A stretch of DNA of 64,000 bases from Carya illinoinensis (lineage: Eukaryota > Streptophyta > Magnoliopsida > Fagales > Juglandaceae). The notes under the pieces are model-generated. The model was not told the DNA's origin. It saw only the letters and a program-made list of their open reading frames with translations, and did not search any database. Shown piece after piece: positions 39,201-50,422 of this stretch (position 1 is its first letter; each line of letters opens with the position of its first letter). Where the stretch lies: positions 44,633,520 through 44,697,519 of the forward strand of contig NC_056762.1 of assembly GCF_018687715.1 (NCBI RefSeq). Reading direction: 5' to 3'. Position numbers and translations under genes: made by a program.

Positions 39201-39349
39201 AAAGGCTTGCTCTAACTAATTCATTTTTCCCCATTTTGTGCTGCAGCTTTAATCAACTTGATCTTCCCGAGTATACCTCCAAGGAACAGCTTCAAGAGCG
39301 CCTGCTACTTGCTATCCATGAAGCCAATGAAGGGTTTGGCTTTGGCTGA
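24267..39349 (+). CDS. UPL1: HECT E3 ubiquitin-protein ligase, UPL1/UPL2 type
   Basis: Very large HECT ubiquitin ligase. Fifteen coding exons: 24267-24299, 25402-25497, 25576-25782, 26352-34319, 34423-34740, 35233-35434, 35522-35808, 35992-36281, 36641-37769, 37889-38035, 38185-38265, 38449-38674, 38769-38908, 39027-39133, 39247-39349. All phases join without a stop, giving 3,777 residues, close to the family's roughly 3,660-3,680. The start ([11 protein letters not shown]) matches the family. Order: armadillo-like DUF908/DUF913 region, UBA (about 1298-1340, [14 protein letters not shown]), UIM (about 1346, [13 protein letters not shown]), a long acidic tract (nt 32505-32700), three ubiquitin-binding LP-type motifs (about 2678-2770, [13 protein letters not shown] and two more) and a C-terminal HECT domain. 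The catalytic Cys, residue 3744 in SAHTCFNQ, is split by the last intron. The exon at 26352 is 7,968 nt. UPL1 versus UPL2 is not decided. Confidence 0.95.
24622..24681. repeat. Short direct repeat flanking an A-run in UPL intron 1
   Basis: AACATCTTGTGTGTTTTTT occurs at 24622-24640 and again at 24663-24681, separated by a stretch ending in a run of A. This could be a target duplication around a tiny retro-insertion or a simple local duplication. Confidence 0.6.
24690..24756 (-). mobile_element. LINE-like 3' tail fragment (minus strand) in UPL intron 1
   Basis: On the minus strand it reads CCGTGTACTTGGCTATGCC, then ATCAATAAATTTC and an A/T-rich end. The same words occur on the plus strand near 26160-26218. 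They resemble 3' ends of plant L1-type LINEs, but no coding part is present. Confidence 0.5.
26110..26219 (+). mobile_element. LINE-like 3' tail with poly-A in UPL intron 3
   Basis: A T run and GGCACCCCAACTAGG are followed by TACATCCAGTGTACTTGGC, TTAATAAATTGTTACTTATT and an A-run ending at about 26217. It shares the GTGTACTTGGCTATGC core with the minus-strand fragment in intron 1. A 5'-truncated retroelement or SINE is likely; the 5' boundary is not clear and may be as far left as about 25920. Confidence 0.55.
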
Positions 39350-41289
39350 TCTGTGTTTTATGTGGTACAATGGACCCGGCAGCGCTAGCAATCTGCCTTC
39401 AAAGTTCCCATGTACATGTCAGTTGGACTTTTCTTTTCCCCCAAAGTTTATTTTAAAAAATTCGTATTGATCATCTCCTGCACTGCTCCTTACTTTATAT
39501 TAGATCTTTTTGCCATTAACATTAACACACACAAGGGTTTTACAGCTCCCTCAGTCCTTTTGATGTTGGGCATTGAGGCCCTAAAAGAAATATTTATTTG
39601 AATATGTTTTGGGCTTGATTGGATCTAGAAAACTACGAGTTGGGAAGGGATAGTTATCAGAGGGAAAGGAGGTTTGTTATCAAGTTCTGTATAACACACA
39701 AGTGGGTCAAAATGTTTTGTGCAAGTTACGTGGGGTCTCTTGTACGTCATGGCATCTCCTCTGTTTTGCAGATAAAAGCGACTGGTCCAGCTTGACAAGA
39801 ACAATAAAAGTTCTGGAGATTAGAAGACTCAACCAAACAAATCAAAATTCAGCGGATGAAAATTATGCTTTTGAGGAATCGGGAGCTGTTGAGTTACAAT
39901 TGGCTAGAAAACGTTATGTTTTTTGGATTCTTTGCCATGTCAAGTCAATTGTCAACTAGAAGAGTAGAAGAGAAGTGTGCAAAATATTAATGCGCACATA
40001 TTTCATTGTTCATATAGTCTAGGCCTTTTGTTCTTAAATATTATTTATAGCATTGAGCTTTATTATCCTTTGCTGCCTTATAAGTTAGTTTCTGTAACTA
40101 CATTAATAGTTGGTAGCTTGGGAATGTACATCTAAATGGCCTCAATTTTAGACACATTTTCTTGACTTGAATGGTTTAAATAGATTTTGTTTTTCAAAAA
40201 AAAAAAAATAATAAATTAAATTCCTTCGAAGACTATGCCAGTGTAAAACTTGGAAGATACTGTAGACTCAAACATCTCGAGTTTGATAATGCATTAGGAG
40301 TTATCCTGAATCAAATCCAATACACTAATATCATTCGTTGGACATCTCGAATAACTTGATGCGAAGTCTCATTTCTGAAATATTCCAAGACCACAGATAC
40401 TGAAATCCATCATTCGTTTTGGGTCCATTTTAAATTATTGATGAAGTTCCAGAGCAATGGCGTTGTTGGAGAAGAGCCACCAGCAGGTGCATATTTGAGA
40501 TTGTGGTAGAAAATATTACTTTTAACTTAAAATTTATAGCTTAGGGCTTAATGTAATAAGCTTTATTATTAAAAAGTTATTTATTGTTTGGGATCCATAT
40601 ATCTATAGCACTTTTAAACATATTAATTTGTTTGAAAACAAATTTAAAAAGTACTTTTTGACATAAAAATGACATAAAAGGGCATATACTTGATAAAAAT
40701 AAAATATTATAATAAAATAATAATAAAAATAGTCTAATAGATTTTTCAATAATTATAATAAAAAAGAAAATTTTTTCAATGATGCATAAGTGATAGAGAA
40801 GAATGAAAAATATTGATGGGTAAAGTATTGAGTAAATTATACGGAAATAATAAAAAATATAAATTGGTAAAGTTGTTGTGCTAAAATGATGAGGGTCATT
40901 TCGTAATATACATAGTACGGTAAAATAAGGATTATTTTTTCTGAAGTGCTTCTGACAAAAGCATCACTTTGGTGCTTTTGTTGAAACGTAATTTTCTGCT
41001 TTTTCTTAGTTTAAAAATACTTTAATGTAAAACTATCAAACTGATAAATTTTATTATATAAATACTTTATACTGTTCTACTGTACTTTTTAGACCTCCCA
41101 CTGCAATATCAAAGAGGCCCTAAGCCCTGTTATTTTGGACAAACCAAATGAAGGAAGTCCAGCATATTTGTTTTCGAAAGGAAAGGGTAGTGCTGTGCTA
41201 TGCCTCTCAATTTATCCACTTGGTATGTCCTTAAATGTAAATTGCAATTTTCTTTTATTTTGCTGTTTTTGCTATATCAAAATATTTAC
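39350..41289. other. Spacer: UPL 3'UTR and AT-rich repeat-like region
   Basis: No gene supported. The UPL 3'UTR probably occupies several hundred bases. From about 40500 to 41060 the DNA is AT-rich with AGCACTTTTAAACA and GAAGTGCTTCTGAC-type words, reminiscent of a non-autonomous DNA element, but I could not define ends or a target duplication. Confidence 0.45.
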
Positions 41290-41376
41290 ATGGGCTTCTC
41301 TAGTTCTACCACAGAGAGGTGTATACGCTCTTCTCGCGGCCAAAACAAAGCTCTTCAGAGCACAGGAACCTGCGGT

Positions 41377-41435
<59 letters not shown>

Positions 41436-44400
41436 GTACACGTATATATGTGCCTTTCGCATATTAAAGCTTTCGTATTGGGGAACAGCAGGTTCAGAAA
41501 TGGAGAAGAGCATTTATGCAATTCTTACCATAGACCGTTGGGAGTCATTGAATCACATGGAATATAGGTTGGCTTCACTTAGACCAGTTCATGGGAAGCT
41601 GGCCTTGAAATTCCTCAACTGGGTCACCAAACAACCTGGTTTGGAACCCAAACATCTTACCCATATACTATGCGTCACAACCCACGTACTTGTTAGAGCT
41701 AGAATGTATGGCGCTGCCAAATCAATTTTGAGGCACTTAACCCAAACGGGTATTGGGCCAAATTCGGTTTTTGGTGCTTTCATGAACACATACCCTCTTT
41801 GCAAGGCAAGTCCTGCTGTTTTTGATCTTCTAATTAGGGTTTATGTTGGAGAAGGGATGGTGGGCGATGCTGTAAAGACTTTCAATTTGATGGGCTTTCG
41901 GGGATTTCAGCCGTCAGTGTTTACTTGTAATATGATTCTTGCCTCAATGGTGAAAGATCGGAGAGCTGGCTCAGCGTGGTCTCTTTTCAAGGAAATGCTG
42001 GGAAGGGAAGTTTGTCCCAATGTTGCTACTTTTAACATATTGATAAATGCATTATGTGTAGAAGGGAAGCTTAAAAAAGCAGGTTATCTGCTGACAAAGA
42101 TGGAAGAGAGTGGTTACTTTCCGACTATAGTTACTTATAATACATTGCTCAATTGGTATTGCAAGAAGGGGATATACAAAGCTGCATTTGAACTGATTGA
42201 TCATATGGGATCTAAGGGCATCGAAGCAGATGTTTGTACATATAATATGTTTATTGATAATTTGTGCAGAAACAACAGAAGTGCAAAAGGTTATTTGCTG
42301 CTAAGAAAGATGAGGAAAAGGATGGTATATCCAAATGAAGTGACTTACAATACTCTGATTAATGGGTTTGTTAAGGAGGGAAAGATTGGAGTTGCTACAC
42401 GGCTTTTGGATGAGATGTCATTGCTTTATCTTTCACCAAATTGCATTACTTACAATACTTTGGTCGATGGGCACTGTAGCAAGGGTAATTTTGAAGAGGC
42501 ATTTAGACTTTTCGATTTGATGGAAGCTGGGGGTTTGCAACCTAATGATGTCAGTTATGGGACTCTATTAAATGGGCTGTGCAAGCAGGCCAAGTTTCAC
42601 TTAGCAAGAAGTGTTCTAGAGAGAATAAGGACAAAGGGGTTAAAAGTAGGTTGTATTGCATACACAGCAGTGATTGATGGATTATGCAAAAATGGGTTGC
42701 TTGATGAAGCTATCCGGTTGTTCTATGAGATGTTCACAGATTGTGTCAATCCTGATGTTATCACATTTTCAGTGCTTATAAACGGATTTTGCACAGTGGG
42801 GAAGTTAAGGAACGCAAAGGAGATAATGTGTAAAATGTATAAAGCCGGACTAGTACCAAACAATATCATATACTCTACATTAGTTTATAATTTCTGCAAG
42901 ATGGGAAAAATTACAGAGGCTTTGAATATCTACACAGCTATGAATCGCAATGGCCATGATGTAGACCATTTCACATGTAACATGTTGGTTGCTTCTTTAT
43001 GTGGAGCTGGAAAACTTGTAGAGGCAGAAAATTTCATGCATCACATGAGCAGGGTTGGCCTTGGTCCTAACTCCGTCACTTTTGATTGTATTATAGATGG
43101 CTATGGAAGTTTGGGTGATGGGTTAAAAGCATTTTCTATGTTTGATGAAATGATTAAAGTAGGTCATCACCCTAGTCCTTTCACATATGGGAGTTTATTG
43201 AAAGGACTATGCAAGGGTGGAAATCTTGGGGAGGCAAAGAGTTTTCTGAATAAACTCCACTTTATTCCCTCTGCTGTAGATACCGTTCTCTACAATACAA
43301 TACTTGCTGAGATATGTAAACTGGGGAATTTGCAGGAGGCAGTTGTCCTTCTTGATGATATGGTCCAGAATAGTGTGATGCCTGACAGTTATACGTACAC
43401 CATTCTTCTTTCTGGGCTATGCAGGAAAGGCAAATTGGTTGCTGCTATCCTGTTGTTGGAGAAACTGATGGAAAAAGAAACTTTACGTCCAAATCTGGCG
43501 TTGTATACTTGTTTGGTTGATGGCCTTTTCAAGGGCGGCCAATCAAAGGCAGCTTTGTATCTTTATGAAGAGATGGAAAACAAAGGCCTGAACCCTGATA
43601 CAATTGCACTTAATGCAGTTTTAGATGGATACTCAAGGATGGGAAAACCGGTTCAGGCAAATGACGTCTTTTCTAATATGATAAGCAGAAGTTTGTGTCC
43701 TAATTTGGCTACATATAATATTCTCTTGCATGGATATTCAAAGAAACAGATTTTAATAGCATGTTCTAGATTGTATGGTCTTATGATCAGGACAGGTTTT
43801 CTACCTGACAAATTAACATGCCATTCTCTTATTCTTGGGCTTAGTGAGTCTGGTATGTTGGACATTGGTATCAAAATGTTGAAAAAGATGACAATGGAAG
43901 GTGTTACAGCTGATCAGTGTACTTTTAACATGCTTATTACCAAGTGTTGTGAAACTGGTGATATGCAGAAAGCCTTTGATCTGGTTAATATAATGAACTA
44001 TTTGGGAGTTCTTTCTGATGTAGATACCCAAAATGCCATCTTAAATGGACTGGTTAGAGCTTCATCTTTCCACGAATCCCATATTTTTCTGCATGACATG
44101 TTGGAAAAGGGTTTTACTCCTAATTGTGTGCAATATATCACACTAATTAATGGTATGTGTAGAGTGGGAGATATACAAGGAGCATTCAAGCTAAAAGATG
44201 AGATGGAAGCACTAGGTATCTGTTCACGCGATGTTGCTGAGAGTGCTATGGTTAGAGGGCTTGCACGATGTGGGAAAATTGAGGAAGCCATGCTGGTTTT
44301 TAATTGCATGCTCAGGAGGCAACTCGTTCCAACTACTGCCACTTTTACATCTTTGATGCACATGTTCTGCAAGGTTGCTAACCTCACAGAGGCTCTAAAG

Positions 44401-44760
44401 TTGAGGGGCATCATGGAACATTGTGGTCTGAAGCTTGATGTTGCTGCCTATAATGTACTCGTTTCAGGCCACTGCAATAATGGTGATGTGGTGGCTGCAT
44501 TAGAACTTTATGAAGAGATGAAACAAAGAGGACTCTGGCCCAACACCACCACCTATACTGTTCTCATTGATGCCATTTCAGCTGAAAATAATAATACTGT
44601 TAAGGGTGAAATACTTTTGAAGGACTTGCAGGAAAGAGGTTGGATTTCTTGCATTTGGGGTGGAAGCACCCAACAATTAAATGAGGGATTGACAATCGCC
44701 AAGGAGAAAATAAGTCTGTTAATGAAAAAAAGGAAGAGAAAGGAGGCCAAAAGCAAATAG
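41290..44760 (+). CDS. P-class pentatricopeptide repeat protein (At5g55840 type)
   Basis: Organelle-type RNA-binding protein built almost wholly of 35-residue PPR motifs; P-class members act in RNA processing, stability or translation in mitochondria or plastids. The long frame from the ATG at 41500 gives 1,086 residues and about 26-27 repeats (typical: TYNTLINGF, PN or PD junctions), with no E, DYW or SMR domain. I prefer a spliced start: exon 41290-41374, intron 41375-41491 (GT..AG, holding a CT microsatellite), then 41492-44760. That gives 1,117 residues and a Ser/Arg-rich N-terminus (MGFSSSTTERCIRSSRGQ) that looks like a transit peptide, which the shorter model lacks. If this splice is not used, the start is at 41500. 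The C-terminus is basic (KKRKRKEAKSK). Gene order supports orthology with At5g55840, as recalled. Confidence 0.9.
41379..41429. repeat. (CT)n microsatellite in the 5' intron of the PPR gene
   Basis: A perfect CT run of about 51 bases. It begins four bases after the GT donor of the proposed 41375-41491 intron and supplies most of its pyrimidine content. Confidence 0.95.
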
Positions 44761-47574
44761 GAAAAAAATGTAGTTTGATTTGGTAAACGTCATAAACCTT
44801 TCTTCTGGAGGACTGTTGGATGAGGCTGACATTGGACTTCTGTTGCAATGGCAGTTGTGGTACCCATGATTCTGGTACCTTGAACTGCTTCAACCCCTAT
44901 CTTCTGGTTCGTATAAATATCACCTTCCATTCCGTTTCTTTTTAAGTTGTTTCTCATTTTCTTACTTAGCTAATTATCCTTTTCATGATATAAAAAACTT
45001 ACTTTCAAGGATATTTAGGGGAAAAAAAAATCATCTTAATTTTTTTCAGGTGTTATGCGAAGCAATGTGGGCATGGCTTCATTTCTATAATTTATGCATG
45101 CTTTCTCATCTAAAGGTTGTCCGCTCTGTTCCCAAATTCTGAGAATTTTTTAATATCTTAGTTTAGATTAGTTTCTCACTAGTACTGCCAAAAACAGAAC
45201 TAGAAGATGGAACCTTGCAACAGAGATTGTCAAGCAAAAAGGGCACATCACTTCACATGCTGCTGATGCGAGTCCATTGGGGGTGGGGATTCTTATTGAG
45301 CACCGTGCACTATCTTGTGGTCCACTGATTGGAATGTTAGGACTAAAAAATCAGTGGCACATAGTAGCCGATCAATAAGTAATTCTCAGACTGAAAATAC
45401 ATATTTTTGTTACTGAAAAAACGTAATTATTGTCAATTTACTTTTTTTCCCTGGTAACTGATTTTTAAAATTTTTCCCAGGTCACGGGGATTACTTACAA
45501 CAGACCAGATAGCACATCACAAGAGAGGTGGATGAAGCAACTTGATGGTGAAAGAAACTGGCCTTTGAGGGAACCAGAATAGTGGTGTGTCTGAAATTTA
45601 TTTATTTATTTATCTGGCCGATGTATTGTCTCAATCTCCCTTCAATCTGCACCCTATGATAATGGAGGCAGGAACTTGACTGTCGGATAATGTCTAAGAG
45701 GTACCGTTTTACAGAATACAATGCACTGCTGCTACGTGGCAGACAGTATCTAACAATTCATTAAGGGACGGACTTGCTATTATTGACCTTGTAATAATAA
45801 TCTTAAGTCTAAACCATGGTTGTAGCTCTTTCCTAATCTTCTCATGTTTCCTGCCTTGTACTGATGTCTGAATCCTAAATTTCTTTGAACAACCACAGAT
45901 TGGGTTTGCCAATGGAGTTCTAGTAATTTCAAAGTCTTACTCGTGATTGTGCTTGGAGGTAATAACTTGTTCTCGTTAAGTCTTGCAGTTTGGATGGGAG
46001 TTTTACCTTCTTCATGTTAAGTCCTGCAGTTACCACTGCTGGGAAAATCTATAGCAACGTTGGGGCCGCCCAGACTCACTATAGAAACCCAGTAACTTGG
46101 GAATAACGTTAGTTCCACAAGATCGTTGACAGCACCCATCATTTCTGTTTTTTGGGACCTTTCTAACCGACAAGAAGGTCTAAGCTAGACCCACCATCAA
46201 TCTCCAAAACATGGGTGTGTTCTCACACTAATCGACAGTCACAATGACGCGGCCTCTGGTATCATGGTAGGCATATTTACTTCAGAACAGTCTTATAAGG
46301 GAGAAGAGTTTGTCGATGTCATTTGTTGAACACTCAAATGGAGAGACAGAAACTCAAATATATTTTGAGCATAGACAACCATCGAAAGCAACTTGCAGTT
46401 CAAGTCATCAGAGTTTTGAGCAACCCGAGACCGTCCATGGTTTTACTGCGCAACAACTTCCAGTTCAAAGAAGCAATGTCAATCTCTGTATATGCACTTA
46501 ACTGGGATGAGATATATTGGAGAAAGAAAAGAGTGAAACATGAACCCAAGTTCGTCTGACAAACTGCTACATATGGTCTCATTTAAGTCTAAACAACCAT
46601 CAATCAAGTCGAGTAGCACTTTAATTTGACGCCTTTTCCATTTTTGGTCTATTTACTGCAATCATGAACCATCTAAACAGAGCAATAACCCTATCCCTTT
46701 TAACTCATGGATGATGACAGTAGACCCACAAGTATGAAAAGTTGGATCCCCACCAACATCTGACCAATGTCTCCAAAACCCTCTTCATCAAGACCAATTT
46801 CTTATTACATGTTAGCTCTATTACTAAATGTTATTTTGCAGCATTTGTTTGAACTCTCAGACAAATTCAGTTTTCATTTACATTAATGCAACGTTGTTTA
46901 CAAACAAATACTTGCATTAATTAATTAATTGAAGACATTGAAAAGCCAACCGCTCTTCAAGCATTGCCAGCAAATCAACGTGCTCTATGCCTCGCTGCAA
47001 CCCAACGGGCCAACAGCTTCTCCATGACTCCGTTTGTCCAGCTCACCACCCCGTTATGTTAACATACACAGATGGAAAGATTTATCTCTCCACGTCACGC
47101 CTGACGCTGCGTACCATTTGACAGCGACGTCATATTATTATTATTTTTAAAAAAATACTATACACTGTATTCGTGTCATATTAATTAAGATATAGCATAT
47201 TTATTATTATTAAATAATAATAAAAATGTAATAAATAATTATTTAATAATAATAAATATAAAAAATTTTATTTCATAAAATAAAAATATAATATATAAAA
47301 TATTCCTTATTTTTTCCAGTCAAAATCAGAGTCACAGTCAGACATCACGGCGTAAACCGTCGGCTTCAAAAATTCCTCCGTTTTACAAGGTAAATAGAGG
47401 CCCATTTCTGGCCCAACCCACAAACGTCGTCGTCATCACTTCCCCCCCGCCCCCTCTCTCTCTCTCCAAGACTTTAAAAATTCTCTCTCTCTCTCTCTCT
47501 CTCTCTGGTTTTTCCCTTGCTTTATTGCTTTGTAGTCATTTTCTTTTACCAGAAAGGTTCTTGCTGAGGAATTC
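44761..47574. other. Spacer: PPR 3'UTR and NOI upstream region
   Basis: No supported gene. Small open frames at 45709-45912 and 46310-46559 show no family features. An AT-rich block with [23 protein letters not shown] palindromes lies at about 47130-47310. A CT-rich NOI leader with a (CT)n run at 47482-47506 follows. Confidence 0.5.
47482..47506. repeat. (CT)n run in the NOI 5'UTR
   Basis: A CT dinucleotide run about 70 bp before the NOI start codon, probably transcribed as 5' leader. Confidence 0.85.
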
Positions 47575-48013
47575 ATGTCGGTACGTCATCCCTCTATCTA
47601 AAAATAGTAACTTTTTTTCCTTTCTGGATTTCTGTATTTGGTTATCTGCGATGTTATTCTCCTCGATTTATTAATGTTTTTGATCTATCCCAGCTTCCAT
47701 TTCGGTCGGTGAAGATTGATAAATGGATTCGATCTTCTTCTTCTTCTTCTACGCAAATTTTGTTTTCATAATTTATCATTACCATTGTTATTACAGAATA
47801 TAAGCAATATCTATTGCGTACTCTGATTGTCTACCGGTTATGCTAGCTTCTTTAGCTGCCGTTCTAGAATTATAAATCGATTGTTTGTGTTTTTCAGTTT
47901 TGATTAGCTGTGTATTCGATTTTCTGCCGTTGAAGGAAATTTTCTTTTGTGACTTTTTAGAAAATTATAATAATTAAGAGAACAAAATCGAGGATAGCAT
48001 ATAAGGATTGTGG

Positions 48014-48055
<42 letters not shown>

Positions 48056-50422
48056 GATAAAATTGTGTTTAGAGGAAAAAAGGTTTTTCTTTTTGTTTCT
48101 GGTGTGTTTCTACGTATCTTTGTGAAATTTTAAGTGTTTGAACAAATATATGAAAAAAGAGATGTTTATCCCAAATTGAGTTCGTTGATGACATTATTAG
48201 AAAATCTGTTTTGCCATTTAGATTAGCTTTGTATGGATCTAACATACTTATGCGATATTATGCTGGTACTTGCTCTTGTTATTATGCTGCTCCAGCATTT
48301 TATAATGTAAATTTACCTCATTAGGAATGTATGAGTATTCTTTTGCTTGTATTTTTACATGGGGTTTCTTTGATTGAGTATGTAATTATCTAGGGAAATA
48401 CTTTAGATAAACATCAACAAACTAACGAGGTAAATCCTAAAAGTAACTTTACAATCTAGCAAACCACATGAAGCCGTGTCAATTTGTGGGATTACTTTTG
48501 TGTAATCACTTTGTGGCTGTAGCACTCCTCAGTTATCTAAGTCTGCATAGATATACAAGCAGTATTATGGCACTGACACTAGGTATTTGAGGATAATTAG
48601 TTCATTTTAAAAAAATTCACTGAGTCACAGAGCTGAACTAACCTGGGTTATTTCAAATATGCTTTTACTCAAAATCAAGCTAAACTGTATGTAATGCTGA
48701 AATAAATGGGCTGGCAGTGGGATGATTCTGATGGATGCATTGAAGCAAACAAAAGTTCCAACCTAATAGAGTTTAGCTAATTAAGAACATGGATCTTTAG
48801 AATGAGTTGTCAGGTACCTCGTGGAGGAGGACAGTGGTGCAAGGAAAAGGGTAAAGGTGGGTGCTTGATCTGTTCTACTCCATTTCCATAGCTCTATCTT
48901 ACATTACTGTAGTGAGGTCTCTAACAAGAGGTAATGTGCTAATATGGTTGGACACCCTACAATGTGCATAAATCTGTAGCAACTCCGTTCATTGTGTGTT
49001 TGCCCAGCAGGGCTGAGGAGCCTAATTTTGAGAGAATGCCTTGTGCCAATACACCTTATGTAAGAATGTCATGCATTAAATTGCTCAAAGTCTTATGGCA
49101 GGATTATAGGGAAGTATTGGAGTTTATGATTGGCAAAGACTTGAGGGTGCTTAGAATCTTGGGATAAACTTCTTGATTAGTTTATCTGGTATAATCTTTG
49201 CTCTTACTTCTAGATGGGTATGTTGAGTGGTTCACTGCTTTCTTGGAAATTATTGATGCAGATGCCTGTTCCAGCCTTTTGGGATTATAGCATAGATGTG
49301 GCTAAGGCTTTCCCTGTTTTATTACATATGGAATCAGAGCCACTTAGGACAATCATGTAATACGAGAGTACTACTATATGACATGGATTTGACGAGGATG
49401 TCATGGATTTAAGATGGAGAGTTTTAACACCCCAGTCCCACATTGGGTAGATAACCCACTTAGAATGAGTTTGTTATAAAGGTAGTCGTGGACTCGTGGG
49501 TGCCAAGTTCTACATTGGCTACTTATTAGGTGAGCTGAACTTTTAAAAGTGATTATAGGGAAGTTTCAAATTAATTAGGTGAAATTGGACTTTTTCTGGG
49601 TCGTTATAGACTTTCACAACTATCAGAATCATAATAGAAACCTTTTACCTTTCTGTTTCTCTAACAGGACAAGGGTCAGCCACTGCCAAAATTTGGTGAA
49701 TGGGATGTCAATGATCCTGCGTCTGCTGAAGGATTTACTGTGATTTTTAATAAGGCCAGAGATGAAAAGAAGACAGGTGGCAAACCAGAGTCACCGGGGA
49801 ACGTTGATTCTCAAAAGCCTGGAGTGGATGCTGGCAAGCCTCAGGCTGTAAGATGCTATATATCTACTGCTTTTTCTCTTCCCCTTCTCTCTCTCTCTAT
49901 ACCTGAATACATAACTGAGGTATTATCTGCACTTTTATATGAGTTTGATTAAATTTGATATATTTTTTCATCTTTTTATAGTAGCACAATTCTAGGATTG
50001 ATAAGTCTTGGCCATGTATCACATCCTGAGGGTCACTCGGAGGATTCCATTTGTAGAAACGCCATGCCATTTTTAAAAAAAGAGGAATTAGGACAAGGGG
50101 AGAAAAGACTATGATATTTAGATTCAAATAAGTAAACAAGAGTAAAAGGAAAAAAATGGCTTTACCAATTGAAAGAGCCATTTGTAGTTCTAATATCATC
50201 TTGCTAGGTGCATTTATATGGTTGTGTATGAAAAGATTGTGCTTTTCCCCGTCCCTCTGAATTAAATCTATTTTACCTTTTTATAACTAGAATTGGAAAA
50301 ATATACGAGAATGAAGAGCTGTCATTTCTACCACCCACTTTTATAAGCTGATTTGTGATATGTGGATTGATTTTCAGAAAAAATGGTTTTGCTGCATTCA
50401 AGACCCACCTACACAATCCTGA
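47575..50422 (+). CDS. NOI: NOI/RIN4-like small protein (NOI, nitrate-induced family)
   Basis: Small plant protein with one NOI domain, the module present twice in RIN4, the immune regulator cleaved by bacterial effectors. Three coding exons: 47575-47580 (ATG TCG), 49668-49847 and 50378-50422, all in phase 0, giving 76 residues, as is usual for the family. The NOI core is PLPKFGEWDVNDPASAEGF, followed by TVIFNKARDEKK. The C-terminus KKWFCCIQDPPTQS has the paired cysteines expected to be acylated for plasma-membrane anchoring. The first coding exon is only two codons, followed by an intron of 2,087 bp. Position after the PPR gene matches At5g55850 (NOI) in Arabidopsis, as recalled. The cellular role of single-NOI proteins is not well defined. 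Confidence 0.92.
48016..48052. repeat. Poly-T tract in NOI intron 1
   Basis: About 37 consecutive T within the first intron; could be the poly-A end of a minus-strand retro-insertion, but no body was recognised. Confidence 0.9.
49435..49482 (+). promoter_or_regulatory. snRNA-type USE plus TATA-like pair in NOI intron 1
   Basis: GTCCCACATTG at 49435-49445 is close to the plant snRNA upstream element RTCCCACATCG. TTATAAAGG follows at 49474-49482, about 29 bp later, which suits pol II snRNA promoter spacing. A weaker second TTCTACATTGG lies downstream. No U-snRNA sequence was recognised after it, so it may be a relic or a dispersed repeat. Confidence 0.3.
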
